The notes beneath the pieces were generated by a model, which had not been told where the DNA came from, ran no database searches, and saw nothing but the letters and a program-made list of their open reading frames with translations. Made by a program: the position numbers and the translations under genes. Positions 39,744 through 48,879 of a stretch of DNA of 64,000 nucleotides are shown here, in pieces (position 1 is the first letter of the stretch; each line of letters starts with the position of its first letter). Source of the stretch: an uncultured Sphingomonadales bacterium (GTDB taxonomy: Bacteria; Pseudomonadota; Alphaproteobacteria; Sphingomonadales; Sphingomonadaceae). The stretch is taken from the NCBI GenBank assembly GCA_903821685.1, contig CAIJLW010000060.1, positions 1 through 64,000 of the forward strand. The letters are read 5' to 3'.

Positions 39744-41294
39744 TCAATGCCGGATGATGTGATCGAAAGCTGATAGGCCAGCCTTTGTCCCTTCGCCCAT
39801 GGCAACGATAATCTGCTTATACGGCACCGTCGTGACATCCCCGGCGGCAAATACGCCCGGCAGATTTGTTGCATTAAGTGCGTCCACTTCAATTTCGCCG
39901 CGCGGCGACAAGGTGAGTGGACCCTTCAGCCATTCGGTGTTGGGGACCAAACCAATCTGAACGAATATGCCGTCCAGATCGATACGGTGCGACACGCCGG
40001 TGTTCCTGTCGGTGTAGACCAAGGTTTGAACCTTTTCACCATCGCCAATCACTTCCGTGCTCAGCGCCGATGTAATGATATCGACGTTCGTTAAGCTGCG
40101 CAGCTTTTTCTGTAACACAGCGTCAGCGCGCAATTGGGAGTCAAACTCGATCAATGTGACGTGGGCAACGATCCCAGCAAGATCAATTGCGGCTTCAACG
40201 CCAGAGTTACCGCCGCCGATTACTGCCGTGCGCTTGCCCTTGTACAATGGGCCATCGCAATGTGGGCAATAGGCCACGCCCTTGTTGCGATATTCCTCTT
40301 CACCGGGGACGCCCATTTGCCGCCAGCGCGCGCCGGTCGAAAGGATCAGCGTGCGTGCCTTTAACGAGGCACCACTTGCCAGCTTTATTTCGTGCAGCCC
40401 ATCGGCTCCGGCAGGGATGAGTTCCGCGGCAGTCTGAAGGTTCATGATGTCGACATCATATTCGCGGACATGCTGCTCCAACTGCGCGGCGAGTTTTGGG
40501 CCTTCTGTATGCTGAACCGAAATAAAGTTTTCGATTCCCATTGTGTCCAGTACTTGGCCACCAAAGCGTTCGGCCACCACGCCGGTGCGAATACCCTTGC
40601 GCGCCGTATAAATAGCTGCGGCAGCGCCAGCAGGGCCACCGCCAACAATAAGAACCTCAAACGGCTCCTTCGCATCAATCTTCTCAGCAGCGCGGGCAAC
40701 GGTCCCTGTGTCCAGCTTCGCCATGATTTGCGACAGGTCCATACGGCCTTGACCGAAAAGTTCACCATTTAGGTAGATCGCCGGCACAGCCATGACCTTG
40801 CGGGTCTCGACTTCCTCGCGGAACATCGCGCCGTCAATCGCCACATGACTTACGCTTGGGTTCAACGCGGCCATGATGTTGATTGCCTGAATAACATCAG
40901 GACAGTTTTGGCATGACAAAGAGAAAAATGTTTCGAAGCGATAGTCGCCTTCCAGTGACTTCACAGACGCCAGTAACTCGGCCTCTTCCTTTGGCGGGTG
41001 TCCACCCATGTGAAGCAGTGCGAGCACGAGCGAGGTGAATTCATGCCCCAATGGCAGGCCAGCAAAATGCGTTTCTGCTGTGCCATCTGCGCGGCGGATT
41101 GCAAAGGATGGCGTCCGGTCTGCGTGGCCGTCGTAGCGCGCCGACAACAGGTCCGATTGCGCAGCCACAGTTTCCACCAGCGTGCGCATTTCCAATGATT
41201 TTGGGCTGTCGTCCAAAGTCGCGACGAGCTCAACGGGCGTGCGCAGATTTGCCAAATAGTTTTTTAGCTGGGCAGTTGTAGCAGCATCAAGCAT
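39744..41294 (-). CDS. ahpF: Alkyl hydroperoxide reductase subunit F
   Basis: AhpF is the NADH- and FAD-dependent reductase that recycles AhpC. The 516-residue protein has an N-terminal double-thioredoxin domain with SCQNC (Cys128/Cys131), a FAD domain ([19 protein letters not shown]), the redox CPHC (Cys343/Cys346) and an NADH domain ([18 protein letters not shown]). The ATG at 41294 follows AGAGG; the longer upstream frame has no homology. It lies 114 bp downstream of the ahpC stop with a terminator hairpin in the gap, so expression may be lower than that of ahpC. Confidence 0.95.
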   Translation of the reverse strand: MLDAATTAQLKNYLANLRTPVELVATLDDSPKSLEMRTLVETVAAQSDLLSARYDGHADRTPSFAIRRADGTAETHFAGLPLGHEFTSLVLALLHMGGHPPKEEAELLASVKSLEGDYRFETFFSLSCQNCPDVIQAINIMAALNPSVSHVAIDGAMFREEVETRKVMAVPAIYLNGELFGQGRMDLSQIMAKLDTGTVARAAEKIDAKEPFEVLIVGGGPAGAAAAIYTARKGIRTGVVAERFGGQVLDTMGIENFISVQHTEGPKLAAQLEQHVREYDVDIMNLQTAAELIPAGADGLHEIKLASGASLKARTLILSTGARWRQMGVPGEEEYRNKGVAYCPHCDGPLYKGKRTAVIGGGNSGVEAAIDLAGIVAHVTLIEFDSQLRADAVLQKKLRSLTNVDIITSALSTEVIGDGEKVQTLVYTDRNTGVSHRIDLDGIFVQIGLVPNTEWLKGPLTLSPRGEIEVDALNATNLPGVFAAGDVTTVPYKQIIVAMGEGTKAGLSAFDHIIRH

Positions 41295-41363
41295 GGGGAG
41301 AGCCTCTTTCAAGCATACAGGATCGCGCCGCGCGAAGACGCGTGTGGGTTTCTTCGAACATCG

Positions 41364-41397
41364 AAAAAGTGGTTGCCGCGCCGAAAACGCGGCAACC
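41364..41397 (-). terminator. Rho-independent terminator/attenuator between ahpC and ahpF
   Basis: GGTTGCCGCG (41371-41380) and CGCGGCAACC (41388-41397) form a perfect 10-bp stem with a 7-nt loop. On the minus strand it is followed by ACTTTTT (41370-41364). It lies directly after the ahpC stop and before ahpF, so most transcripts should end after ahpC with read-through into ahpF. Confidence 0.8.
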
Positions 41398-41407
41398 CGT
41401 ATTTGGT

Positions 41408-41971
41408 TTAAATCTTGCCGACGAGGTCGATCGAAGGAGCAAGCGTCTCGCCGCCTTCTTCCCACTTCGCAGGGCAGACTTGGCCTGGATGCTCACGCAC
41501 GTAAATGGCTGCCTTGATCTTGCGGACCAGTTCAATCGCGTTACGGCCAACACCTTCACAGGTGATTTCCATGACCTGAATGACGCCGTCTGGATCGACA
41601 ACGAAAGTTGCACGGTCTGCAAGGCCTTGGCCTTCCCGCAGAACGCCAAAATTGTTGCTGATCACATGGTTTTGGTCGCCGAGCATATGGTAATTGATTT
41701 TGCCAATTGCTGGCGAACTGTCATGCCATGCTTTATGGCTGAAATGCGTGTCGGTTGACACCGAATACACCTCAACGCCCATGGCTTGCAGGTCGGTATA
41801 CTGATCGGCAAGGTCTTCCAACTCGGTTGGGCAGACAAAGGTAAAATCAGCAGGATAGAAGAAGAATACGCCCCATTTGCCTTTTACGTCGGTGTCCGAC
41901 ACTTCGACAAACTTGCCTGCTTTGTAAGACTGCGCGGTGAACGGCTTAATGCTTGTACCAATGATACCCAT
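41408..41971 (-). CDS. ahpC: Alkyl hydroperoxide reductase subunit C (2-Cys peroxiredoxin)
   Basis: AhpC reduces peroxides in the cytoplasm and is recycled by AhpF. The 187-residue product has the peroxidatic Cys47 in [13 protein letters not shown] and the resolving Cys166 in GQVCPAKW, both intact, plus GGETLAPS near the C-terminus. It is of the AhpC/Prx1 subtype with normal length. It begins 39 bp after the upstream kinase-like gene, so any promoter lies in that short gap or inside the neighbour's end. I could not recognise an OxyR site. Confidence 0.97.
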   Translation of the reverse strand: MGIIGTSIKPFTAQSYKAGKFVEVSDTDVKGKWGVFFFYPADFTFVCPTELEDLADQYTDLQAMGVEVYSVSTDTHFSHKAWHDSSPAIGKINYHMLGDQNHVISNNFGVLREGQGLADRATFVVDPDGVIQVMEITCEGVGRNAIELVRKIKAAIYVREHPGQVCPAKWEEGGETLAPSIDLVGKI

Positions 41972-42010
41972 ATGAATAATCCTTAAAGTGTAGATAAGTT
42001 GATTTGACTG

Positions 42011-43450
42011 TCATGCCTCAACACGATTTTCAGGACTTAGTCCAGCAACGGTTTTTACAATGACTAATCGCTTTTGTCGATAAGAGGGTTCGTTTAACAA
42101 CTGTGGGTGGCGTCGCTTAACTACCTTATATATATATCGCTTTAGCATGCCATTAACGTCGACTCGGGCCTTAAGACGGCTGGCCAATGAGAATATACCG
42201 CCAAGCTTACGCTGAACGAATAAGGTGTCTGAAGGCGGAATATGCCAGTTGCGCCGATCGGCAGCGATGGCCATACCGTCGTCGCGTATGTCCGTGACAA
42301 AATCGGTTCGGCTAAAATCAAACGGACCTGGCAATTGAATCATCGCAATCGCAGTCCCGATGAGCTTGTCGATCTCATATCTGTTTTGCTGGGCTGTTTG
42401 CCCATTCATGAACCCGATATCGAGCACTGCTGCCAGCACGCCTTGCTTGTCACCTGCCAAGCCCTTGTTCAACAAGGTTCGATATTGGGTAACAACGGTC
42501 TCTGGCAATACGCGCGTTGCTCCGAAATCCAGAAGCACAACTTGGCGTGACTTCTCATCATAGCGATAGTTTGCGAAATTGGGGTCCGTCTGCATCAATC
42601 GGAACTCAAACAATTCACGCAACACCAGTTCAATCAGAAGCGTCATGATCCGGTCCCGCTCCGCCTGAGGTGCGGTGATCATCGATTCGATTGGCACACT
42701 TTCAATGAAGGACATTGCCAGCACATTCTTGCCACTCAGCGGTGCATAGAAGGCAGGCACGGCATATCCGGCATCATCCGCTAATAAGTCGCCAAACCGC
42801 TTCAGATAATCGCCCTCGCACGCATAGTCGGCTTCTTCATGGAGTTGCCGCTTCGCCTCCGTCAGCAAGTTGGTGATGTCTAGGGTCTTTGGCAGCACAG
42901 TTGAAAGCCGCAATAATGTGGCGACATTGTCGACATCGCTATCAATGCTGCGGCGCACACCGGGATATTGAACTTTGATTGCGACGTCCTGATTATCAAG
43001 TGTCAGGGCGCGGTGCACTTGACCAATCGAGGCAGCTGCAATCGGCTTATCATCAAAGCGGATGAATTGGCTGCGCCAGTCCTTACCCCAATGTCGCGTC
43101 AGGACCATGCTTAGCTGCCCCGGGGGCATATGTTGGGCATCTGCGCGAAGCCTTGCAAAAATGTCGGTCAATTCAGGCGGCAGAAAATCGCCTGTGTCCA
43201 TCGATACCAACTGCCCAAGCTTCATAGCCGCGCCCCGCATTTGACCCAATTGCAGAGTTACACGCAAAGCATTCGCGGGCGTCATTAGTAGTTCGCTGAC
43301 GCTTGGCTTGCGGCCACTGACGAGTTGCTTGGCGCCATCCAGCAACATGCTACCAGCGATACCCGTCGCCATGTTGCCAAAACGCGCGATGCGGGAAAGC
43401 CGTCCGCTCGGGACACGCAGTCCCTTGGACGCAAACTGATCAGAGGACAT
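42011..43450 (-). CDS. ABC1/UbiB (ADCK)-type atypical kinase
   Basis: This 479-residue member of the ABC1 family is related to UbiB and COQ8, which support ubiquinone synthesis or lipid handling. It has the family KxGQ motif (AAMKLGQLVSMD), the alanine-rich loop PIAAASIGQVHRA, the lysine in VAIKVQYPGVRRSIDSDVDN, DPNFANYRYDE and the LLDFGATR metal motif. No long C-terminal membrane helices are visible, unlike canonical UbiB. It diverges from the S41 protease gene with about 195 bp between them. Confidence 0.85.
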   Translation of the reverse strand: MSSDQFASKGLRVPSGRLSRIARFGNMATGIAGSMLLDGAKQLVSGRKPSVSELLMTPANALRVTLQLGQMRGAAMKLGQLVSMDTGDFLPPELTDIFARLRADAQHMPPGQLSMVLTRHWGKDWRSQFIRFDDKPIAAASIGQVHRALTLDNQDVAIKVQYPGVRRSIDSDVDNVATLLRLSTVLPKTLDITNLLTEAKRQLHEEADYACEGDYLKRFGDLLADDAGYAVPAFYAPLSGKNVLAMSFIESVPIESMITAPQAERDRIMTLLIELVLRELFEFRLMQTDPNFANYRYDEKSRQVVLLDFGATRVLPETVVTQYRTLLNKGLAGDKQGVLAAVLDIGFMNGQTAQQNRYEIDKLIGTAIAMIQLPGPFDFSRTDFVTDIRDDGMAIAADRRNWHIPPSDTLFVQRKLGGIFSLASRLKARVDVNGMLKRYIYKVVKRRHPQLLNEPSYRQKRLVIVKTVAGLSPENRVEA

Positions 43451-43644
43451 GAGATTGGTTGCTCTAGAGAGGAGTAGGAAACCTAGATGAGGTTTCGAAC
43501 GTATTTAGGCAAGTGAATGCGGCTGAACAATTTACAAGCAACGTCTATTTAATTTCGATTTGAGATGGAAAAGTGACTTGTGGACGCGAAGCATCCGGTG
43601 CACCTAGGCTTAGTCGGGATGATGCAAGCCAAGGAGGAATTGGC

Positions 43645-45090
43645 ATGACAAAGCAATCGTTAAAATGCATCGTACTCATTCTGGCAGCAGGCGTATCGGC
43701 ATGCGGCGGTGGAAGCGGTTCCGGAGGCGGAGCGGTTGTCGTGCCACCAACAAGTTCAACGCCGCCGCCTTCACCGCCATCATCGACCAGCTGCAGCTTG
43801 GTCAATCGGCAGAATTTTGCTGCGTCCGTTTTGAACGAATGGTATCTTTTTCCTGAAACCTTACCGTCGGCTTTAGACTCAGCAGCGTACACTTCAGTCC
43901 AGGCCTATATCAACGCACTGACTGCCACAGCTCGCGGGCAGGGTCGCGACCGGTACTTCACCTATGTCACTTCAATTCAGGAAGAAAATGCCTATTACGC
44001 CTCGGGTGCTACGGCAGGCTTTGGAGTGCGACTTGCTTACCAAGGAAGCCGCATTTTCGTAATTGAGGCGTTTGAGGGGGCGCCTGCGCTTGCAGCAGGT
44101 ATCGACCGTGGCACCGAAATTCTGGCGATAGGAACGAATACGTCAAACCTAGTTTCTGTGGCTGACATATTGGCCACACAAGGCTCTGCGGGCATCTCGA
44201 GCGCCTTGGGTCCAAACACGGTTGGTACAAGCCGAGTTTTGCGTATCAGTGATGCATCGGGTGCACGCAACATCACCGTTGCCAAGGCAGATTATAACAT
44301 CGACCCGCTATCATCGCGTTATGGGGTGAAGGTCATTGATAATGGCGGCGGACAGCGCGTCGGGTATGTTAATATGCGCACATTCATTTCGACCGCTGAT
44401 AATCAGTTGCGCACGGCTTTTGCGGATTTCCGCGCGCAGGGGATCACGAACTTTGTCATCGACTTCCGCTATAATGGTGGCGGATTGGTCTCTACGGCTG
44501 AGGTCATGGGCGATTTGCTTGCTGGCAACCGCTTTAGCAGCGATATATTCTCTGTGACCCGCTTCCGTGCCTCAAAGGCGTCAAATAATGAAACCAAGAG
44601 ATTTGCGCCACAAACACAATCGGTCTCGCCGGTCAAAATTGCGTTCATCGCGACCGGCGCTACCGCGTCTGCCAGCGAGTTGGTGATGGCCAGCTTCGTT
44701 CCGTATCTTGGGGTCAATGCAGCGCTGATAGGCAGTAACAGCTACGGCAAGCCCGTTGGTCAGATCGCCCTAGACTTAACCGCCTGTGACGATCGTATCC
44801 GCGTCGTGGCCTTTGCGAAAGAAAACGCGGCGGGGCAGGGCGATTATTATTCTGGGCTTGCAGGTACGATGCGGTCCACCTGCGCGGCTGCAGACGACAT
44901 CACACGGCCGCTGGGCGACCCGCAGGAGGCATCGCTGCGCACTGCGTTGGACTTCATTGCCGGTCGCAGCTGTACGGCCATTGTTGTCGGCCAGAGCGCG
45001 CAAAGCGCTTCCACACGCACAGAACGGCGTGTCCTACCTGTCCCAGAAAATGCCAACACAGCGCAGCGTGACGTGTCTGGCTCATTTTAG
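43645..45090 (+). CDS. S41-family (C-terminal processing-like) peptidase, lipoprotein
   Basis: The 481-residue product starts with a lipoprotein signal (LILAAGVSAC, lipid on Cys20), then a Gly/Ser/Pro linker. A small N-terminal domain, a PDZ-like region (FVIEAFEGAPALAAGIDRGTEIL) and the tail-specific protease core follow. The catalytic serine is in TASASELV (Ser342) and the lysine in SYGKPVGQ (Lys369), so the Ser-Lys dyad is intact. The ATG at 43645 has GGAGG upstream. Related lipoproteins are common in sphingomonads and Bacteroidetes. The substrate is unknown and no partner is nearby. Confidence 0.87.
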   Translation: MTKQSLKCIVLILAAGVSACGGGSGSGGGAVVVPPTSSTPPPSPPSSTSCSLVNRQNFAASVLNEWYLFPETLPSALDSAAYTSVQAYINALTATARGQGRDRYFTYVTSIQEENAYYASGATAGFGVRLAYQGSRIFVIEAFEGAPALAAGIDRGTEILAIGTNTSNLVSVADILATQGSAGISSALGPNTVGTSRVLRISDASGARNITVAKADYNIDPLSSRYGVKVIDNGGGQRVGYVNMRTFISTADNQLRTAFADFRAQGITNFVIDFRYNGGGLVSTAEVMGDLLAGNRFSSDIFSVTRFRASKASNNETKRFAPQTQSVSPVKIAFIATGATASASELVMASFVPYLGVNAALIGSNSYGKPVGQIALDLTACDDRIRVVAFAKENAAGQGDYYSGLAGTMRSTCAAADDITRPLGDPQEASLRTALDFIAGRSCTAIVVGQSAQSASTRTERRVLPVPENANTAQRDVSGSF

Positions 45091-45243
45091 CAGGAGATCA
45101 GCCTAAAGTAGGCAGATGTGTGTAGGCAGAAACCTTTTAACTTGATGAATGGCGAAGCTTTCCCATCGACAAGTGTAGCGTGCAATGTCACGGCTTTATT
45201 TTGGAATGAAGGTGTGACAACACCCTAAGCCAAACAAAGGCCG

Positions 45244-45257
45244 AAACCATATGGTTT
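45244..45257. promoter_or_regulatory. Perfect 14-bp palindrome before the CoA operon (candidate operator)
   Basis: AAACCATATGGTTT is a perfect even palindrome ending 22 bp before the first ATG of the catabolic operon. Its AAAC...GTTT arms resemble operators of TetR-type regulators of acyl-CoA metabolism. No regulator gene is in the operon and I found no second copy in the window. Confidence 0.45.
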
Positions 45258-45279
45258 GGGTCGCAGGAAAGAGATCATT

Positions 45280-46434
45280 ATGGATACCGATGTTTTTGAG
45301 CAGTTCATTGAGCAGCTCCAGCGTTATGTGCGCGAGCGCCTTATCCCGGCTGAAAAAGAAATTCTCGAAACCGAAACTATCCCTGAAGCCATCGTGTCGG
45401 AAATGCGCGACATGGGTTTGTTTGGCTTAACTATGCCGGAGGAATATGGCGGTGCGGGGATGAATATTCAGCAGTATATCCGCACCATTCGTGAACTTAG
45501 CTACGCCATGCCCTGCTATAGGTCTATCACGTCGATCAACATTGGCATGGTGAGTTCGGCATTCAAGAACGGCGCGACAGACGCGCAAAAGGCTGAATGG
45601 TTGCCACGACTTGCAGCAGGGGAAATTGCTTCGTTCGGGCTTACCGAGCCAGGCTCAGGGTCCGATTCTGCCGCCATGCAGACCATCGCCGTCAAATCGG
45701 GAAATGGCTGGGTTCTTAACGGCACGAAGCGTTATATCACCAATGCGCCTTTTGCGAATGTCGCGTTGATTATGGCGCGGACAAGCAAGGAGGCCTTGCC
45801 TAAAAACGCCCATGTTTCCGCTTTCATTGTGCCTATGGATACACCCGGCATTAGCGTAGGTAAGTCCGACAAGAAAATGGGGCAGTCGGGCAGTCATATC
45901 GCCGATATCATTATGGATGATGTAAAACTGCCTGCGGACGCAATTTTGGGGGGTGAAGAGGGCAAGGGCTTCGCATTTGCGATGAAAAGCCTCGATAACG
46001 GCCGTTTGTCGATTGGAGCTGCTGCGACAGGCTATGCGCGCCGCGCGCTCGACAGTGCGTTACGCTATGCCAATGAACGTAAGGCATTTGGTGAGCCAAT
46101 TGCCAATTTCCAACTTATCCAGCAAATGCTGGCTGACAGCGACATCGAAATCTATGCGGCGGAAGCCATGTTGGAAGATGCAGCGCGCCGCGCAGACGCC
46201 GGAGAAAATGTGCTGCGCAAGGCCGCCGCGGTTAAGGTCTTCGCAAGCGAAATGTGTGGACGCGTGGTTGACCGCGTGGTCCAGATTTACGGTGGCGCTG
46301 GTTATCTCGCAGAATATGATGCGGAACGTTTCTACCGCGACGCACGCATTTACCGGATTTATGAAGGCACAACCCAGATCCTGCAGCTTCAGATTGCCAA
46401 GCATATGCTGCGCGAATGGGCGGCTCAGAGCTGA
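45280..46434 (+). CDS. Acyl-CoA dehydrogenase (operon gene 1)
   Basis: This 384-residue FAD flavoenzyme catalyses alpha,beta-dehydrogenation of an acyl-CoA. It has FGLTEPGSGSDSAAMQT (FAD contact), VLNGTKRYITNA, ERKAFGEPIANFQLIQ and the catalytic glutamate in RIYEGTTQI, the position used by short/medium-chain enzymes. The ATG at 45280 follows AGGAAAGAG. It is the first gene of an eight-gene same-strand run and lies just downstream of a 14-bp palindrome. Glutaryl-CoA or branched-chain types are possible; the substrate is not certain. Confidence 0.88.
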   Translation: MDTDVFEQFIEQLQRYVRERLIPAEKEILETETIPEAIVSEMRDMGLFGLTMPEEYGGAGMNIQQYIRTIRELSYAMPCYRSITSINIGMVSSAFKNGATDAQKAEWLPRLAAGEIASFGLTEPGSGSDSAAMQTIAVKSGNGWVLNGTKRYITNAPFANVALIMARTSKEALPKNAHVSAFIVPMDTPGISVGKSDKKMGQSGSHIADIIMDDVKLPADAILGGEEGKGFAFAMKSLDNGRLSIGAAATGYARRALDSALRYANERKAFGEPIANFQLIQQMLADSDIEIYAAEAMLEDAARRADAGENVLRKAAAVKVFASEMCGRVVDRVVQIYGGAGYLAEYDAERFYRDARIYRIYEGTTQILQLQIAKHMLREWAAQS

Positions 46435-46465
46435 TGACACGTGCGTAATTCCCAAGGTCTAATGC

Positions 46466-47668
46466 ATGTATGATTTGCTGGATGGTCTCAAGATTATCGA
46501 GGCGTCGTCCTTTGTGGCGTCGCCGACAGCTGGTCTGTATTGCGCGCAGTTCGGGGCAGAGGTGATCCGTGTCGATCAGGTTGGTGGCGGCCCGGATTAC
46601 CATCGCTGGCCAGTGACTGAGGCGAATGACTCGCTGTACTGGGAAAATCTAAACCGCGCCAAAAAGTCGGTAGCACTTGATTTATCTAGCCCACAAGGGC
46701 GAGAAATACTTCAGGAATTGGTGCGCGCTACGGGGCAATTTATTACTAATTTTCCCGCAGAGGGCTTTCTGTCGCATGCCAAGCTAGCCGAAAGACGGGC
46801 CGATCTCGTCACCGTTCGGGTCATGGGCTGGGCCGACGGGGCGCCTGCGCTTGATTACACGGTGAATAATGCGGTTGGCTATCCCATGATGACTGGGACT
46901 GGTCCTGAACCCGTCAATCATGTGTTGCCTGCTTGGGATGTCATCAGCGGCGCCTATGCTGCATTTGCAATGCTGGCGGCTATTCGAAGGCGCGAACAGA
47001 CGGGCGAGGGCAGTGAGGTTCGCATTCCACTGTCGGACGTCGCTATAGGCACCGTTGCCAATCTGGGCGGTGTCGCAGAAGTGTTGCACAATAATGCCAA
47101 TCGTCCTCGGCTCGGTAACGCGGTCTATGGTTTGTTCGGGCGTGATTTTGTCACCAAAGACAAAATACGCACGATGATCGTTGTTGTAACCCACCGCCAA
47201 TGGACAAATCTAATCGGCGCGCTTGATTTGAAGGCGCAAGTGGAGGCAATAGAGGCGGAGCGCGGCGTTAGTTTTGCCAAAGACGATGGGCTTCGCTTTG
47301 AGCATCGTGATGCGCTCTATCCATTGTTTGAAAGGGCGATTGGTTCGCTCGACCACGCGGTGATGGCTACGACGCTTAATGAGGCCGGAATTGTTCATTC
47401 GGCCTATCGAACCATGTTGGATGCCGTGCATGATCCACGCTTGGTCGGCAACAACCCGATGTTTAGCGACTTTGACGCAAACCCATCGGGCTTCAATTAT
47501 CCTGCTGCTGGTGCTTTTGGCAGTATTCCCCAACTGCAGCGTGGTGACGCAAAGGCAGCCCCGCGCAATGGGGAGCATAGCGAGGAAATATTGAGCACTG
47601 CGCTCGGCCTGTCCTCGGGCGAAATCGCCCGTCTCATCGACTCTGGAATAGTAGGAATTGCCAAATGA
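46466..47668 (+). CDS. mct: CaiB/BaiF CoA-transferase family; probable 2-methylfumaryl-CoA isomerase (Mct)
   Basis: The 400-residue type III CoA-transferase has the catalytic aspartate at Asp158 in VNHVLPAWDVISG. From memory it matches Chloroflexus Mct closely at several places: YHRWPVT, QFITNFPAEGF, DYTVNN..GYPMMTG, RPRLGNAVYGLFGRDF, NPMF, and a C-terminal GEHSEEIL...LGLSSGE. Mct moves CoA within mesaconyl-CoA from C1 to C4. Its neighbours, an Mcd homologue and a Meh-like hydratase, are the preceding and following steps, which supports the call. Generic CaiB activity with another acid is the alternative. Confidence 0.75.
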   Translation: MYDLLDGLKIIEASSFVASPTAGLYCAQFGAEVIRVDQVGGGPDYHRWPVTEANDSLYWENLNRAKKSVALDLSSPQGREILQELVRATGQFITNFPAEGFLSHAKLAERRADLVTVRVMGWADGAPALDYTVNNAVGYPMMTGTGPEPVNHVLPAWDVISGAYAAFAMLAAIRRREQTGEGSEVRIPLSDVAIGTVANLGGVAEVLHNNANRPRLGNAVYGLFGRDFVTKDKIRTMIVVVTHRQWTNLIGALDLKAQVEAIEAERGVSFAKDDGLRFEHRDALYPLFERAIGSLDHAVMATTLNEAGIVHSAYRTMLDAVHDPRLVGNNPMFSDFDANPSGFNYPAAGAFGSIPQLQRGDAKAAPRNGEHSEEILSTALGLSSGEIARLIDSGIVGIAK

Positions 47669-48879
47669 ATAAGCTTCGCCGTGCAGCCATTGTTGCCCCT
47701 ATCCGAACGCCTGTTGGCAAATTTGGCGGCGCGCTTGCGTCGTTAAATGCCGCGGAATTGGGCGGCATTATCCTGAAGGCACTGATGGAACGGACGAAGA
47801 TTGATCCCACACGGGTCGATGATGTTGTCTTCGCCCAAGGCTATGGCAGTGGCGAAGCACCCTGTATCGGCCATTGGTCTTGGTTGGCGGCGGGGCTACC
47901 GATTGAAGTACCTGGTTATCAGATTGACCGACGTTGTGGTTCCGGCCTGCAAGCAATCGCGAATGCTGCAATGATGGTTCAGACCGGTGTTAGCGACATT
48001 GTCGTGGCCGGTGGATGTGAAAGCATGTCCAACGTAGAGCATTACACCACCGATATTCGCAAAGGCGTTCGCACGGGTAATTTGACGTTGCATGACCGGT
48101 TGACGCGCGGCCGGTTGATGAGCCAGCCCGTCGAGCGCTTTGGCGTGATCAGTGGTATGATTGAGACGGCCGAAAATCTGGCGAAAGATCATGACATCAG
48201 TCGTGAAGCCTGCGACGCATATGCAGCGCGGTCGCATCAGCGCGCGGCGGCAGCATGGGCAAATGGCCTATTTAACGATGAATTGGTGCCCATCAGCATC
48301 GCCCAACGGAAGGGCGACCCGATCATCTTCGATCATGATGAAGGCTATCGTGCCGATGCGACGGCCGAGACGATGGCTGCCTTACGCCCGCTTGAGGGCG
48401 GTGTTGTGACGGCGGGTAATGCGAGCCAGCAAAATGATGCAGCGGCGGCATGTCTGGTTGTAGCGGAGGATAAGCTTGAAGAGCTCGGCTTGGAACCCAT
48501 TGCCTATTTCCACAGCTGGGCAGCGGCAGGATGCGAGCCGTCACGCATGGGTTATGGCCCGGTGCCTGCTACCGAGCGGTTGTTTGCGCGCAATGGCCTG
48601 AGCTGGAATGATATCGGCCTTATTGAGCTTAACGAGGCGTTTGCGCCGCAAGTGCTCGCCTGTCTCAAGGGCTGGGGCTGGTCGGATGATGACAGCCGCC
48701 ATGACATGCTTAACGTCAACGGTTCCGGTATTTCGCTTGGTCACCCCATTGGTGCAACGGGTGGTCGTATATTGGCGAACCTGACCCGCGAAATGCATCG
48801 CAGGGATGTCCGTTTCGGGCTTGAAACCATGTGCATTGGTGGCGGTCAGGGAATTGCGGCGGTGTTCGAGCGCGCATGA
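47665..48879 (+). CDS. Thiolase family protein (acetyl-CoA C-acyltransferase)
   Basis: The 404-residue protein has the complete thiolase set: nucleophilic Cys91 in DRRCGSGLQAI, the GHPIGATGGR histidine and the second cysteine in MCIGGGQG. It should cleave a 3-ketoacyl-CoA with CoA, or run the reverse. It overlaps the CoA-transferase gene before it and the Mcd gene after it (ATGA both times), so it is part of the same operon. It presumably performs the last step of a beta-oxidation round. No 3-hydroxyacyl-CoA dehydrogenase is nearby. Confidence 0.92.
   Translation: MNKLRRAAIVAPIRTPVGKFGGALASLNAAELGGIILKALMERTKIDPTRVDDVVFAQGYGSGEAPCIGHWSWLAAGLPIEVPGYQIDRRCGSGLQAIANAAMMVQTGVSDIVVAGGCESMSNVEHYTTDIRKGVRTGNLTLHDRLTRGRLMSQPVERFGVISGMIETAENLAKDHDISREACDAYAARSHQRAAAAWANGLFNDELVPISIAQRKGDPIIFDHDEGYRADATAETMAALRPLEGGVVTAGNASQQNDAAAACLVVAEDKLEELGLEPIAYFHSWAAAGCEPSRMGYGPVPATERLFARNGLSWNDIGLIELNEAFAPQVLACLKGWGWSDDDSRHDMLNVNGSGISLGHPIGATGGRILANLTREMHRRDVRFGLETMCIGGGQGIAAVFERA

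Noticed and set aside
45091-45243. Possible small RNA or leader upstream of the CoA operon
   Set aside because: No stable hairpin or conserved RNA motif was visible; only the 14-bp palindrome next to the start stands out.
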